Positions 1-8,248 of a stretch of DNA of 27,442 nucleotides are shown one piece after another. Position 1 is the stretch's first letter. Every line of letters starts with the position of its first letter. Made by a program: the position numbers and the translations under genes. The notes under the pieces were generated by a model. The model was not told the DNA's origin, did not search any database, and saw only the letters and a list, made by a program, of their open reading frames with translations. Origin of the DNA: Saprospiraceae bacterium (GTDB lineage Bacteria; Bacteroidota; Bacteroidia; Chitinophagales; Saprospiraceae); the NCBI GenBank assembly GCA_016717105.1, contig JADKGF010000037.1:1-27442 (forward strand), given 5' to 3'.

Positions 1-405
1 GTCCGGTTAGCGCATCACGCTTGGAGCGTGAGGGTCGCAGGGATAGCGAGACAAACTGAAGAGAAAAATACGGGGCGTAGCGCAGTCCGGTTAGCGCATC
101 ACGCTTGGAGCGTGAGTGTAGCAGGGATAGCGAGACAAACTGAAGAGAAATATACGGGGCGTAGCGCAGTCCGGTTAGCGCATCACGCTTGGAGCGTGAG
201 TGTCGCAGGGATAGCGAGACAAACTGAAGAGAAATATACGGGGCGTAGCGCAGTCCGGTTAGCGCATCACGCTTGGAGCGTGAGTGTCGCAGGGATAGCG
301 AGACAAACTGAAGAGAATATACGGGGCGTAGCGCAGTCCGGTTAACGCATCACGCTTGGAGCGTGAGTGTCGCAGGGATAGCGAGACAAACTGGAGAGAA
401 GTATA
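1..405 (+). repeat. 84-bp tandem array derived from the 5' half of tRNA-Pro(TGG)
   Basis: About five head-to-tail units (1-70 partial, 71-154, 155-238, 239-321, 322-405; spacing 84, 84, 83, 84 bp) lead directly into the intact tRNA-Pro. Each full unit starts with the tRNA acceptor 5' strand CGGGGCG and the D arm, then has an anticodon-like arm TCACG-CTTGGAG-CGTGA. That arm is unlike the real one (CCTGG/CCAGG) but is fully paired, and it keeps T33 and TGG at the anticodon place. After GTCGCAGG the T arm and acceptor 3' strand are missing, replaced by about 30 bp ending in GAGAAATATA. The array continues beyond the left edge. Small differences between units (for example 120-121, 312-318, 345) show divergence. 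The long open frame across it is a by-product of the period being a multiple of three. Confidence 0.93.
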
Positions 406-483
406 CGGGGCGTAGCGCAGTCCGGTTAGCGCACCTGGTTTGGGACCAGGGGGTCGCAGGTTCGAATCCTGCCGCCCCGACCA
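406..483 (+). tRNA. tRNA-Pro (anticodon TGG)
   Basis: A complete cloverleaf can be folded by eye. The acceptor stem is 406-412 (CGGGGCG) with 473-479 (CGCCCCG), the discriminator is A480 and CCA is encoded at 481-483. The anticodon stem is CCTGG/CCAGG at 434-438 and 446-450, with loop TTTGGGA and anticodon TGG at 441-443. The T arm is GCAGG-TTCGAAT-CCTGC. This is the only copy in the window with a full acceptor stem and T arm, so it is the likely functional tRNA. It decodes CCN proline codons. It probably shares a transcript with the upstream array, because no promoter is visible between them. Confidence 0.96.
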
Positions 484-515
484 AAGGTCTGAAGAGCAAT
501 CTTCAGACCTTTTTT
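484..515 (+). terminator. intrinsic terminator after tRNA-Pro
   Basis: A perfect stem (484-495 with 500-511, arms AAGGTCTGAAGA / TCTTCAGACCTT) closes a GCAA loop and runs into a T tract ending at 515. It begins at the last base of the tRNA CCA. Confidence 0.9.
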
Positions 516-529
516 AATTTAAAGACGAA

Positions 530-775
530 ATGGAGGATCAAACCTATAAAGTGTACATAATACATTCCGAGACATTGGGGAAATATTACGTTGGATATAC
601 ATCCATGACCATCGAAGAACGGATATCGAGACATCTTTGTGAACATGGTGGATTTACAAGTAGTGCAAAAGATTGGAAGTTGGTGCATGTTGAAGAATAC
701 ACTGACAAAAATGCTGCAATTTGTAAGGAAAAACAGATTAAAAAACGGGGCATAAAAGATATTTGGATGGCTTAA
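530..775 (+). CDS. small GIY-YIG nuclease-domain protein, copy 1
   Basis: This 81-residue product is a single-domain GIY-YIG endonuclease-like protein. The core shows KVYII near residues 7-11 and YYVGYT near 19-24 (the GIY and YIG strands), an Arg in ERISRH, the family motif GGFTSSAKDWKLVHVEEY, and a C-terminal Glu in KEKQIKKRG that fits the metal-binding position. Stand-alone proteins of about 80 residues are common in Bacteroidota, with unclear roles. The gene starts 15 bp after the tRNA-Pro terminator. Relative to copy 2 it has one A fewer at 754-757, so the tail reads KDIWMA instead of the more family-like KRYLDGLMLG. With that base restored, the stop would fall inside the following tRNA-like sequence. 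Confidence 0.85.
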   Translation: MEDQTYKVYIIHSETLGKYYVGYTSMTIEERISRHLCEHGGFTSSAKDWKLVHVEEYTDKNAAICKEKQIKKRGIKDIWMA

Positions 776-780
776 TGTTG

Positions 781-859
781 GGTTAGCGCATCACGCCGGA
801 GCGTGAGGGTCGCAGGTTCTCATTCAAGCAGAGCTTGACAGGCAATGCCGCCCCGACCA
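781..859 (+). pseudogene. tRNA-Pro remnant with altered anticodon and T arms (1)
   Basis: The sequence begins in the D arm (GGTTAGCGCA) without any acceptor 5' strand. It has a paired arm TCACG/CGTGA with loop CCGGAG, in which TGG is lost, and it keeps GGGTCGCAGGTTC. The T arm is interrupted by extra sequence with a small hairpin (TCAAGC-AGA-GCTTGA, 824-838). It then ends with the intact tRNA 3' end GCCGCCCCGACCA (847-859). It cannot fold as a tRNA. Confidence 0.88.
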
Positions 860-891
860 AAGGTCTGGAGAGTAATCTTCAGACCTTTTTT
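860..891 (+). terminator. duplicated intrinsic terminator
   Basis: This is a second copy of the tRNA-Pro terminator. The stem is 860-871 with 876-887 (one G-T pair), loop GTAA, followed by a T tract. It lies at the same distance before GIY-YIG copy 2 as the first lies before copy 1. Confidence 0.85.
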
Positions 892-905
892 AATTTAAAG
901 ACGAA

Positions 906-1162
906 ATGGAAAATCAAACTTATAAAGTGTATATATTATATTCCGAGCACATTGGGGAAGTATTACGTTGGATACATCCATGACGATAGAGGAGCGCATC
1001 TCAAGACATCTTTGTGATCATGGTGGATTTACAAGTAGTGCAAAAGATTGGAAGTTGGTACATGTTGTAGAATACGCTGACAAAAATGCTGCAATTAGTA
1101 AGGAAAAACAGATTAAAAAACGGGGCATAAAAAGATATTTGGATGGCTTAATGTTGGGTTAG
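906..1162 (+). pseudogene. GIY-YIG nuclease-domain gene, copy 2, frameshifted
   Basis: This is a near-identical copy of the gene at 530. It starts MENQTYKVYILYSE, then has one extra C (GAGCACATTG versus GAGACATTG) and two bases fewer a little later (GGATACATCC versus GGATATACATCC). The reading frame therefore changes twice, and the rest is read from about 968. The C-terminal half (ERISRHLCDHGG to KEKQIKKRGIKRYLDGLMLG) is intact and has the better family ending. Its stop TAG (1160-1162) lies in the D-arm sequence GGTTAGCGCA of the next tRNA-like remnant. It is either a decayed paralogue or damaged by sequencing errors; the two disruptions are not in long homopolymers, which favours real decay. 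Confidence 0.8.
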
Positions 1163-1229
1163 CGCATCACGCCGGAGCGTGAGGGTCGCAGGTTCTCATT
1201 CAAGCAGAGCTTGACAGGCACTGCCGCCC
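1157..1229 (+). pseudogene. tRNA-Pro remnant with altered anticodon and T arms (2)
   Basis: This second copy of the remnant at 781 has the same TCACG/CGTGA arm with CCGGAG loop and the same hairpin in the T arm. It stops inside the acceptor 3' strand (GCCGCCC), where unrelated sequence begins. The duplicated unit therefore ends here without the CCA end or the terminator. Confidence 0.85.
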
Positions 1230-1257
1230 ATTTACATCATCCTTTTCTAATTTCTGA

Positions 1258-3677
1258 TTAATCTACTTTTAAACGTGATGATTCAGATTCTGATGCACTA
1301 GTTCTGTTTTGGGCATTCTTGACCTTATCATTTCCAAAGTTGTATCTAAAAGATAATTTTAGATTTCTAGAATATTGGAACTGACGAAAATCAACTTTTA
1401 CATTGTTAAAATCTATATTAGCACGACTGTTTTGAGAATAAAACACATCGTCGTAGCTTAATGAAATACTTCCTTTATTGTTGTTGAAATTTTTTGAAAT
1501 CCCTAAGTCTAATCCCCATAATGGGTCGATAGTTAAGAACTCTTCTAAAAATTTTGTCATATAGAAGCCACCTATTTCTACTTTTATGTCTTTGGGTAAT
1601 TTAACATTAACAGACCAATAAGCTAGCCAGTGCCATCGGCTTGCATTGTATTTTATATCTTGATATGTAGCATCATATGCATTTCTAATCAATTGATTGC
1701 CACCAAATCCATCAATATATTTACCAAATTTTATTGGAAAATTCAGTTGTAATTCAAGTCGGGATTGATGTGCTATGTTATCAGCAGTTGTAAAAGTCCT
1801 TGTACCTTCTAACTTTGGCGCATTATCTACAATCACACTATCTATCACACTATAACTAATGCCAAAAACTGGTTGATTATCATATGTAAATGTGAGTTTT
1901 GAAACATTAGCAATTTCTGGCTTTAAAGTAGGATTACCTCTTGTGTAAGTTAATGAATCTATAAAATAAGTAAACGGATTTTGTTGGTTAAAATTAGGTC
2001 TATTGACTCTTTTAGCATAAGAACTTTGGATTGCCATATGATCATTTAGCCGAAATACAGCACTTCCACTTGGAAAAAATTGTGTATAATTTCTGCTAAG
2101 AACTGTTACTTCGTCTGTTTTTCCATTTATGACAGTTTGTTCTGTTCTAAGTCCAGCACTTAAATCAAATTTACCAATAGTTTTGTTGACATTTATATAA
2201 GCTGCGTTGATATTTTCTTTATATAAAAAATCATTCGATTCATTTGGTGATATTATCCCAGCCCTTGTAAAAGATAAACCATTGTCTATGGTAGCAATAC
2301 TTGATTTCAGACCAAGAGATAACTTGAAAGTTGAATCAATAGGATGGTTATAATCACTTTTGATTACATAAAGGCCAATTGGCTGTGTTACAATTTGTTG
2401 AGAAAGCGAACGTTGAGTCGGGATATCTTCGGGATATATTGTAAGATTATTTATATTAGTACTATTTATATTGCTGTGATCAAGATCTAATGTAAAGGTT
2501 TTTCCAAGTTTTTTATCGAACTCATGCTTGAAGTTAAGACTTGAATACAATCCACGTGATTTATCGTCACCAACATTATCAGTAAAAATGCATAAAGCAC
2601 TTTATCAGGTAAAGATGCATTTGCGACTGTTGTTCTATTTGTTGCGGCTTCATCACCATCGCGTCCCCAGATTCTTGTTGTAAGACCCAAAGTAGTTTTT
2701 TCTGAAACATAATAGTCTAAACCAGCCCTGACTGCTCGATAAAAATAGTTTGCTTTATTTAAATTATTCCCATTATAAATATCTGTTTCAATATATCGCT
2801 TGACTGCAAATCCATCAAAATAACTTCCTCTATTTATGGTTCCATTTACAAAAAAACTTATCTTTCCTCCTCGATATGTAAGATTTATTCCTGGATTTAT
2901 CCTTCCAAAGTCATTTTGGTTATTACCATAAAATCGACTATGATCGTAACGATATCCGCCTAAATTTAAACTTGCTGTTCCTTTCCAACCTAAGTTAGCA
3001 TTACGTTTTAGAACTACATTGAGAATGGCTCCTCCAGCGGCATCAAACTGCGCCCCTGGCTGTGTAATAAGCTCAATCTTTTCGATCTGGTCACCTGGCA
3101 TATCTTTAAGTAGTGCATTCATGTCTTGATATGGTGACGGTTTACCATCGATCCAAATTTGTAAACTTTGACTTCCTCCAAGAGTAACTTTTTCTTGTAC
3201 TACAACAATACCTGGAACTTTTTTCAAAATTTCAAGTGCTGTACGGCCAGCAGCAACTGGACTATTAGCTACGTTGATGACCAAGCGATCTGCTTTTTGT
3301 TCCAAAAAAGGTCTTTTTGCACTTATTACAACTTCTTGAAGTAGTTTGCTTTGTTGTTTCATATTCATTTCTACTGTCACGGTTTTATTCTCAAGTTGAA
3401 TAGTGAAATTTTCTGAGTATTGGTTTTCATAACCAATGTATGAAGCAAGTATTATATATTTTCCAGGATTTACATGCTCAAAGACAAAACTTCCTGTTTC
3501 ATCACTCAAACTGCCACGGTCCAGAATAGAATCAGGTAATGTAAGCAATGATAGCGATGCAAAAGCTATAGGTTCTTTATTTTCATTATAAATTTTACCA
3601 GCTATATTTATCTGTCCCATGACTGAAAATGATAATAGTGTTAGTGCCAGTAAAAGATAAAAGGTTTTCGATTGCAT
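1258..3677 (-). CDS. TonB-dependent-receptor-like outer-membrane beta-barrel protein (frameshifted)
   Basis: This is an outer-membrane protein of the OMP_b-brl_3 type. The start at 3677 gives a clear signal peptide (MQSKTFYLLLALTLLSFSVMGQ). Next comes a carboxypeptidase-regulatory-like domain (INIAGKIYNENKEPIAFA to GKYIILASYIGYENQ), then a plug domain (VVISAKRPFLEQKADRLVI, LEILKKVPGIVV, IDGKPSPY, GAQFDAAGGAILNVVLKRN), then a barrel rich in Tyr/Asn strands. It ends in the Arg/Lys-rich tail usual for the family. The frame breaks at A5 at 2584-2588 on the plus strand: one more base there joins LPDKVLYAF to TDNVGDDKSRGLYSSLNF and gives about 806 residues, the normal size. Substrate unknown; no SusD-like partner is adjacent. 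No clear -7 box was found upstream. Confidence 0.88.
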
Positions 3678-4045
3678 GATAAATTGTTTAGTTTTGTTAA
3701 TAATATTAAATGGAAAGAGATGCTTAGCCACATGTCTTTGTTAACTGACGTCAAAATATGAAGACAGGTTGCAGAATAGTCTAATTTCTCTACGAAAAGT
3801 AGTTTATTATGGACGAAATCATTCCTTTTAAAAGCTTACTATTTATTCTCATGTAAGAGAAATGACAAATATTGAAGTACAATATTTTGGGCTGAGTTTT
3901 ATTGATAGTTGCAAAACAACAAAATACATACTTAGAACAGAAACGTTTGTGAATGGAGAGAATGGAAATAGAACTGACTAATTTATTATAATTCAGGCCG
4001 TTTTAGGAAATATTCATACTTTTGCAACTCATATAAAAGTAAGCT
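3678..4045. other. divergent intergenic region
   Basis: These 368 bp separate the receptor gene (minus) from the glycosyltransferase gene (plus). The only signal I can support is a -7 box for the plus-strand gene at 4017. I see no RNA gene, no convincing open frame, and no exact TAnnTTTG box on the minus strand for the receptor. Confidence 0.6.
4017..4024 (+). promoter_or_regulatory. Bacteroidota -7 box for the glycosyltransferase gene
   Basis: TACTTTTG fits TAnnTTTG exactly and lies 22 bp before the ATG at 4046. I see no clear TTTG at the -33 position. The same octamer occurs before the tryptophanase gene at 5364. Confidence 0.6.
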
Positions 4046-5311
4046 ATGCTTCGCTCTAATTTTAAGTGGACTTCTTCCCATAAGTTAATGGCCTTTTTTA
4101 TACTCGTTAGTGTAGTTTTGTCATATTTGTCTGCGAAGGATGGTGGCGATTTTGATGTGTATATAGAAGCTGCTTATAAATTATATCATGGTATGAATCC
4201 TTATTTACCACCTTATGCAAAAGATGGAATGGGATATTCGTACAGTCCGTTTTTTATCATCTTGCTTATTCCATTTACAGGAAATTATTTCATCACGGAG
4301 TTTATGTGGTGTCTTTTGTCTTGTTTTTTGCTTTACAGGAGTTTCAAGTTGTTTTACCAATACCTTATTTCTGAAGGATTGACATCTAAGGAATATAAGA
4401 TATGGGCATGGATTCTTCTTGTTTTATCGTATCAGTTTGCTAGCAATAATCTAGGAATGGTGCAAATGACGATCTTCCTATTGTGGGCAATGCTGGAGTC
4501 ACTAAAACTTACCAAAAATGGACAGGAAGTATTGGGCGGATTAATATTAGGAGCTATCATCAATATTAAGATTATGCCCTTAGTGATGTTGGGATATCTT
4601 TTTTATAGAGGATATTTGAAGGCTTTTTTTGTTGCTATTGTTACTGCTATATTGCTTTTATTTAGTCCTTCCATTTTTTGGGGCCTTGAATATAACTATA
4701 CTTTGCTAGGAGACTGGTGGAAAATTATAAATCCAACTAATGCTGAGCATCTGATGGAAACAGGTATTGGCACGCATAGTATGGTGGCTTTTCTACCTGT
4801 TTTCCTGACTGAAACTGTAGGAGAATTGCCCTACAATCGAAATATTTTTAACTTAGATTTAGATACTGCGATTCGCATCACTCATATTGCTATACTTGGA
4901 TTGATTTCCGTTTCGCTTTTGTATTTTAGATCTTGGCCTTTTACAAAAGAAAAAGATGATATTAAGTCTATATGGGAGATATCTTATTTTATGCTTTTAA
5001 TTCCACTGATAATACCGCATCAACAAAAATACGCCTTTTTATTGGTTATCCCAATGGTGGCTTATGTACTGTTTTTTTTCATAAAGACGTATAGCGCAAA
5101 GCATACATTGGTGTATAAAAGTGTGTTGGTTATATTTGGCGTTTCGATGATTGTGTTTTCGCCGATTCACGGATCAGATATTATTGGATGGAATGCATTC
5201 AAATGGTCCCAACATTATAGATTGATTACTATAGTGACCTTACTATTGATCCCTATTTCACTATATTGTAGCCCAAAGAGATTGAGAAAACTAATACAAA
5301 GTATTTCATAG
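4046..5311 (+). CDS. polytopic GT87-type (DUF2029) glycosyltransferase
   Basis: This 421-residue membrane protein has about ten hydrophobic segments. The N-terminal part fits the GT87/DUF2029 pattern: a first membrane helix (MAFFILVSVVLSYL), then GGDFDVYIEAAYKLYHGMNP with the acidic DxD-like loop, then YSYSPFFIILLIPF. A second conserved block is NIKIMPLVMLGYLFYRG. Known members transfer mannose or other sugars from polyprenyl-phosphate donors on the outer face of the membrane, for example in lipoglycan synthesis; the acceptor here cannot be told from sequence. The gene stands alone with its own -7 box. The start ATG is supported by the promoter spacing. Confidence 0.8.
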   Translation: MLRSNFKWTSSHKLMAFFILVSVVLSYLSAKDGGDFDVYIEAAYKLYHGMNPYLPPYAKDGMGYSYSPFFIILLIPFTGNYFITEFMWCLLSCFLLYRSFKLFYQYLISEGLTSKEYKIWAWILLVLSYQFASNNLGMVQMTIFLLWAMLESLKLTKNGQEVLGGLILGAIINIKIMPLVMLGYLFYRGYLKAFFVAIVTAILLLFSPSIFWGLEYNYTLLGDWWKIINPTNAEHLMETGIGTHSMVAFLPVFLTETVGELPYNRNIFNLDLDTAIRITHIAILGLISVSLLYFRSWPFTKEKDDIKSIWEISYFMLLIPLIIPHQQKYAFLLVIPMVAYVLFFFIKTYSAKHTLVYKSVLVIFGVSMIVFSPIHGSDIIGWNAFKWSQHYRLITIVTLLLIPISLYCSPKRLRKLIQSIS

Positions 5312-5363
5312 GCTTTCTAATGATTATATGATTTAGATCATCAAAACTTGCTGCTATACCACG

Positions 5364-5371
5364 TACTTTTG
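5364..5371 (+). promoter_or_regulatory. -7 box for the tryptophanase operon
   Basis: TACTTTTG lies 21 bp before the GTG start at 5393, so the predicted leader is only about 15 nt. This supports the GTG as the real start. The 5' context CGTACTTTTGCACC resembles the 4017 box. No good -33 element was found. Confidence 0.6.
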
Positions 5372-5392
5372 CACCCAAAATAAAAAAATCAG

Positions 5393-6761
5393 GTGAATAC
5401 AATCATAGAGCCATTCAGAATAAAATCTGTCGAACCCATACATTTTAATACAGAATCCTATAGAAAAGAAGCATTAAAAAAGGCCAGTTATAATACATTT
5501 TTGTTGCCATCAGATGATGTGATGATTGATTTGCTCACGGATAGTGGTACGAGTGCAATGAGTAGTGCCCAGTGGGCAGGCATGATGATGGGCGACGAGT
5601 CTTATGCCGGCAGTCCTAGTTTTTATAGATTTGAAAGTGCAGTCAAAGATATCACAGGCATGTCTGTAGTCATTCCTACACATCAAGGTCGTGCTTCTGA
5701 GAAGATATTATTTAGCATTACTGGCGGTAAAGGCAAAGTTTTTATTTCCAATACACTTTTTGACACCACCAGAGCCAATATCGAATTTGCAGGTGGTCAA
5801 GGAATTGACATGATATGTAAGGAAGGAAAATTACCTACTATACCGGCACCTTTCAAAGGCAATATTGACACCGAAGCCTTAGAATTATACATCAAGTCAC
5901 ATGGCGCTGACCACATCGCTATGGTGATCATCACAGTGACGAATAATTCTGGTGGTGGGCAGCCTGTAAGTATGGAAAATATCCGCGAAACTCGACGTAT
6001 TTGTCAGGCACATAATATTACGATGTATATCGATGCATGTAGATTTGCTGAGAATTGTTATTTCATAAAAACCCGTGAAGCTGGATATGCTGATAAAACT
6101 ATTAAGGAAATAGCCAATGAAATGTTTTCCTACGCAGATGGATGTACCATGAGTGCAAAAAAGATGCATTTGCAAATATAGGAGGATTTTTGGCTTTAAA
6201 TGACCCAGATTTAGCTACCAAATGCCGGAATTTATTGGTTATTACCGAAGGATTTCCAACATATGGCGGATTGGCAGGCAGAGACTTGGAGGCGATTGCG
6301 ATAGGTCTTTACGAAGTGATGGAAGAAAATTATCTCCATTACCGAATCAGGAGTATGGAATATCTTACAAAAAACTGAGTGAAGCTGGTGTTCCTGTGAT
6401 GTTGCCTGCGGGTGGACATGCCGTCTATCTTGATGCAAAACAATTTCTGCCACATATACCAGTTGATCAGTATCCAGGACAGGCCTTGGTGTGCGCACTG
6501 TATATCAAAGGTGGAATCCGTGGTGTAGAGATTGGTTCATTGATGTTCGGAAAGTACGACGAAAACCGAAAACTCATACCAGCTGCATTGGAACTCGTCA
6601 GATTAGCAATACCACGCCGCGTATATACCCAGAGCCATATCGATTACGTGGCAGAAGTCATTATAGAAGTCTTCGAAGAGCGCAATCAAATTAAGGGTAT
6701 GAAGATAACAGAAGAAGCTGAGATACTTCGTCACTTTACTGCTAAACTTGATTTAGTTTAA
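5393..6761 (+). CDS. tnaA: tryptophanase / tyrosine phenol-lyase family PLP enzyme, tryptophanase-type (two frameshifts)
   Basis: This is a PLP-dependent beta-eliminating lyase. Start GTG gives MNTIIEPFRIKSVEP, the standard opening. Visible residues, with positions matching tyrosine phenol-lyase numbering: QGR 98-100, Phe123 stacking PLP, Asn185, Asp214, Arg217 and the PLP lysine Lys257 in MSAKK. Specificity points favour tryptophanase: Asp124 (LFDTTR; Thr in tyrosine phenol-lyase), VEIGS where the phenol-lyase has an Arg (MERG), and LRHFTAKL with His where the phenol-lyase has Phe. The product would split L-tryptophan to indole, pyruvate and ammonia. The frame breaks twice, at A6 runs 6157-6162 and 6369-6374; one extra A at each gives 456 residues with SAKKDAFANIGG and LTKKLSEAGVPV restored. 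It is followed after 26 bp by the U32 gene, probably in one operon. Confidence 0.88.
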
Positions 6762-6787
6762 TATCCAAATAAGTATTTTTCCAATAC

Positions 6788-8035
6788 ATGTCGATAACAA
6801 AAAAACCTTTACTACTTTCTCCTGTAGGTTCGTTTGAGTCATTGCATGCAGCCATTCGTGGTGGTGCTGATGCTATATATTTTGGTGTGGAACAGCTCAA
6901 TATGCGTACAAAGTCTATACCTACGATTACAATAGATGATATCGCAGAAGTGGCAGATATCTGTAAACAAAATACGATCAAGGTTTATCTAACACTGAAT
7001 ACAGTGGTGTATGATTATGATATGCAATTGGCACGTAAAATCATCACCGAATGTAAAATCCAAGGCATTGATGCGGTAATAGCGTCTGATTTTGCAGTAT
7101 TTGAAATGTGCAAATCCATTGGTATGCCGCTGCACATCAGTACACAAGCAAATGTTAGCAATATAGAGTCGGTGTCGTTTTTTGCACAAATGGCAGATGT
7201 TGTAGTCCTAGCGAGAGAGCTGACTCTAAAACAAGTAGCCCACATCACTTCAGAAATTAAACGTCGTGATTTATGTGGTGTTTCTGGAGATTTGATGAAA
7301 ATAGAGACCTTTGTACATGGTGCTTTATGTATGGCCGTTTCCGGCAAATGTTACCTCAGCCTTCACGAAAAAAATGCTTCTGCCAATCGTGGTGCTTGTG
7401 TTCAGAATTGTCGCCGACCATACCAAGTGACCGATTTGGAAACAGGTAATGAGCTACTGATAGATAATGAGTATATCATGTCACCTAAAGATCTGTGCAC
7501 TATAGAGTTTGTAGATGAATTGATGGATGCAGGTATTGATGTTTTCAAAATTGAAGGCCGGAGCAAGTCAGCAGAATATGTTTATACTACTACAAAGAGT
7601 TATAGAGAGGCCATAGATGCAGTTATAGATGGAAGTTATACCCAAGAAAAAATGCAAACATGGCTAAGCGAACTAGACAAAGTGTATAATCGTGGATTTT
7701 GGGAAGGATATTTTATGGGACGAAAACTTGGTGAATGGACCAAAAATCCAGGATCAATCGCCACAGAAAAGAAAATCTACCTTGCTAAAGCTACAAAATA
7801 TTATCCTAACATTAATGTTGCTGAATTTCTCTTGGAAACCGGCACAATTCGCACAGGAGAAGAGTTGATGATCATAGGAAGGAATACTGGTTCTGACAAA
7901 ATCATACTCGAAGAACTTATCGTAAATGGTGTCAAACAATCGGAAGCCAATAAAGGAGACAAAATTACGTTTCCATTCCCTAAACCTTTGAAATCCAACG
8001 ATAAACTCTACAAAATCATATCAGACAATGGCTAA
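6788..8035 (+). CDS. U32 peptidase-family protein (TrhP/RlhA-like RNA hydroxylation factor)
   Basis: This 415-residue protein of peptidase family U32 carries the full signature at residues 173-191 (ETFVHGALC...SGKCYLS). Further Cys are at about 204 and 208 (RGACVQNCRRPY), the likely iron-sulfur ligands, and there is a TIM-barrel-like N-terminus (LLSPVGSFESLHAAIRGGADAIYFG). E. coli members TrhP and RlhA take part in prephenate-dependent hydroxylation of tRNA uridine 34 or 23S rRNA cytidine, rather than proteolysis; length and motifs fit the TrhP type. That role is inferred from family. The gene overlaps the following ferredoxin gene by 8 bp (ATGGCTAA), which implies translational coupling and suggests the ferredoxin supplies electrons to it or maintains its cluster. 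Confidence 0.87.
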   Translation: MSITKKPLLLSPVGSFESLHAAIRGGADAIYFGVEQLNMRTKSIPTITIDDIAEVADICKQNTIKVYLTLNTVVYDYDMQLARKIITECKIQGIDAVIASDFAVFEMCKSIGMPLHISTQANVSNIESVSFFAQMADVVVLARELTLKQVAHITSEIKRRDLCGVSGDLMKIETFVHGALCMAVSGKCYLSLHEKNASANRGACVQNCRRPYQVTDLETGNELLIDNEYIMSPKDLCTIEFVDELMDAGIDVFKIEGRSKSAEYVYTTTKSYREAIDAVIDGSYTQEKMQTWLSELDKVYNRGFWEGYFMGRKLGEWTKNPGSIATEKKIYLAKATKYYPNINVAEFLLETGTIRTGEELMIIGRNTGSDKIILEELIVNGVKQSEANKGDKITFPFPKPLKSNDKLYKIISDNG

Positions 8036-8248
8036 AATTATCCATTATCGAAGTAAATGTATCGGGTGTAATATTTGTTTTGAGATGCAGCCGGAGTATT
8101 GGCGGCTATCAAAAAAGATGGCAAAGCCACGCTTATAAATAGCCATTTGAAAAAAGATACACACATCTTGGAAATACCAGAAGAAAGCATACAACTTAGT
8201 GTACAAACTGCTGAGCATTGCCCAGTCAAGATAATCAAAGTATTCTAA
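8028..8248 (+). CDS. small single-cluster ferredoxin-like protein (frameshifted)
   Basis: The ATG lies within the end of the U32 gene. The product starts MAKIIHYRSKCIGCNICFE, with CxxCxxC at residues 11, 14 and 17, and after frame repair ends with AEHCPVKIIKVF, whose Cys is the fourth ligand. This is a minimal one [4Fe-4S] ferredoxin of about 73 residues. As written, the frame ends early (KMAKPRL, stop near 8140). One extra A in the A6 run at 8111-8116 gives LSKKDGKATLINS and an open frame to TAA at 8246-8248. A cluster-bearing partner directly coupled to a U32 protein is a sensible pair, although the functional link is inference. Confidence 0.82.

Larger units (their letters stand above)
424..1229 (+). 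repeat. tandem duplication: tRNA 3' part + terminator + GIY-YIG gene
   Basis: Units begin at the same tRNA D-arm word at about 424, 781 and 1157 (spacing 357 and 376 bp). The first two units run through the tRNA 3' part, terminator and GIY-YIG gene; the third is cut at about 1229. The longer second unit is explained mainly by the hairpin insert in its T arm. The junctions fall in the D-arm word GGTTAGCGCA, which also occurs in every 84-bp unit upstream, so unequal recombination at this word is a simple origin. Confidence 0.85.

Noticed and set aside
1..405. CRISPR-like array
   Set aside because: Units are contiguous with no unique spacers, and each is clearly a tRNA-Pro derivative; no cas genes are nearby.
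28..560. Open frames across the tRNA array (repetitive 105-residue product and a 65-residue one)
   Set aside because: They arise because the 84-bp period is a multiple of three and the DNA is tRNA-derived; the encoded peptide has no independent support.
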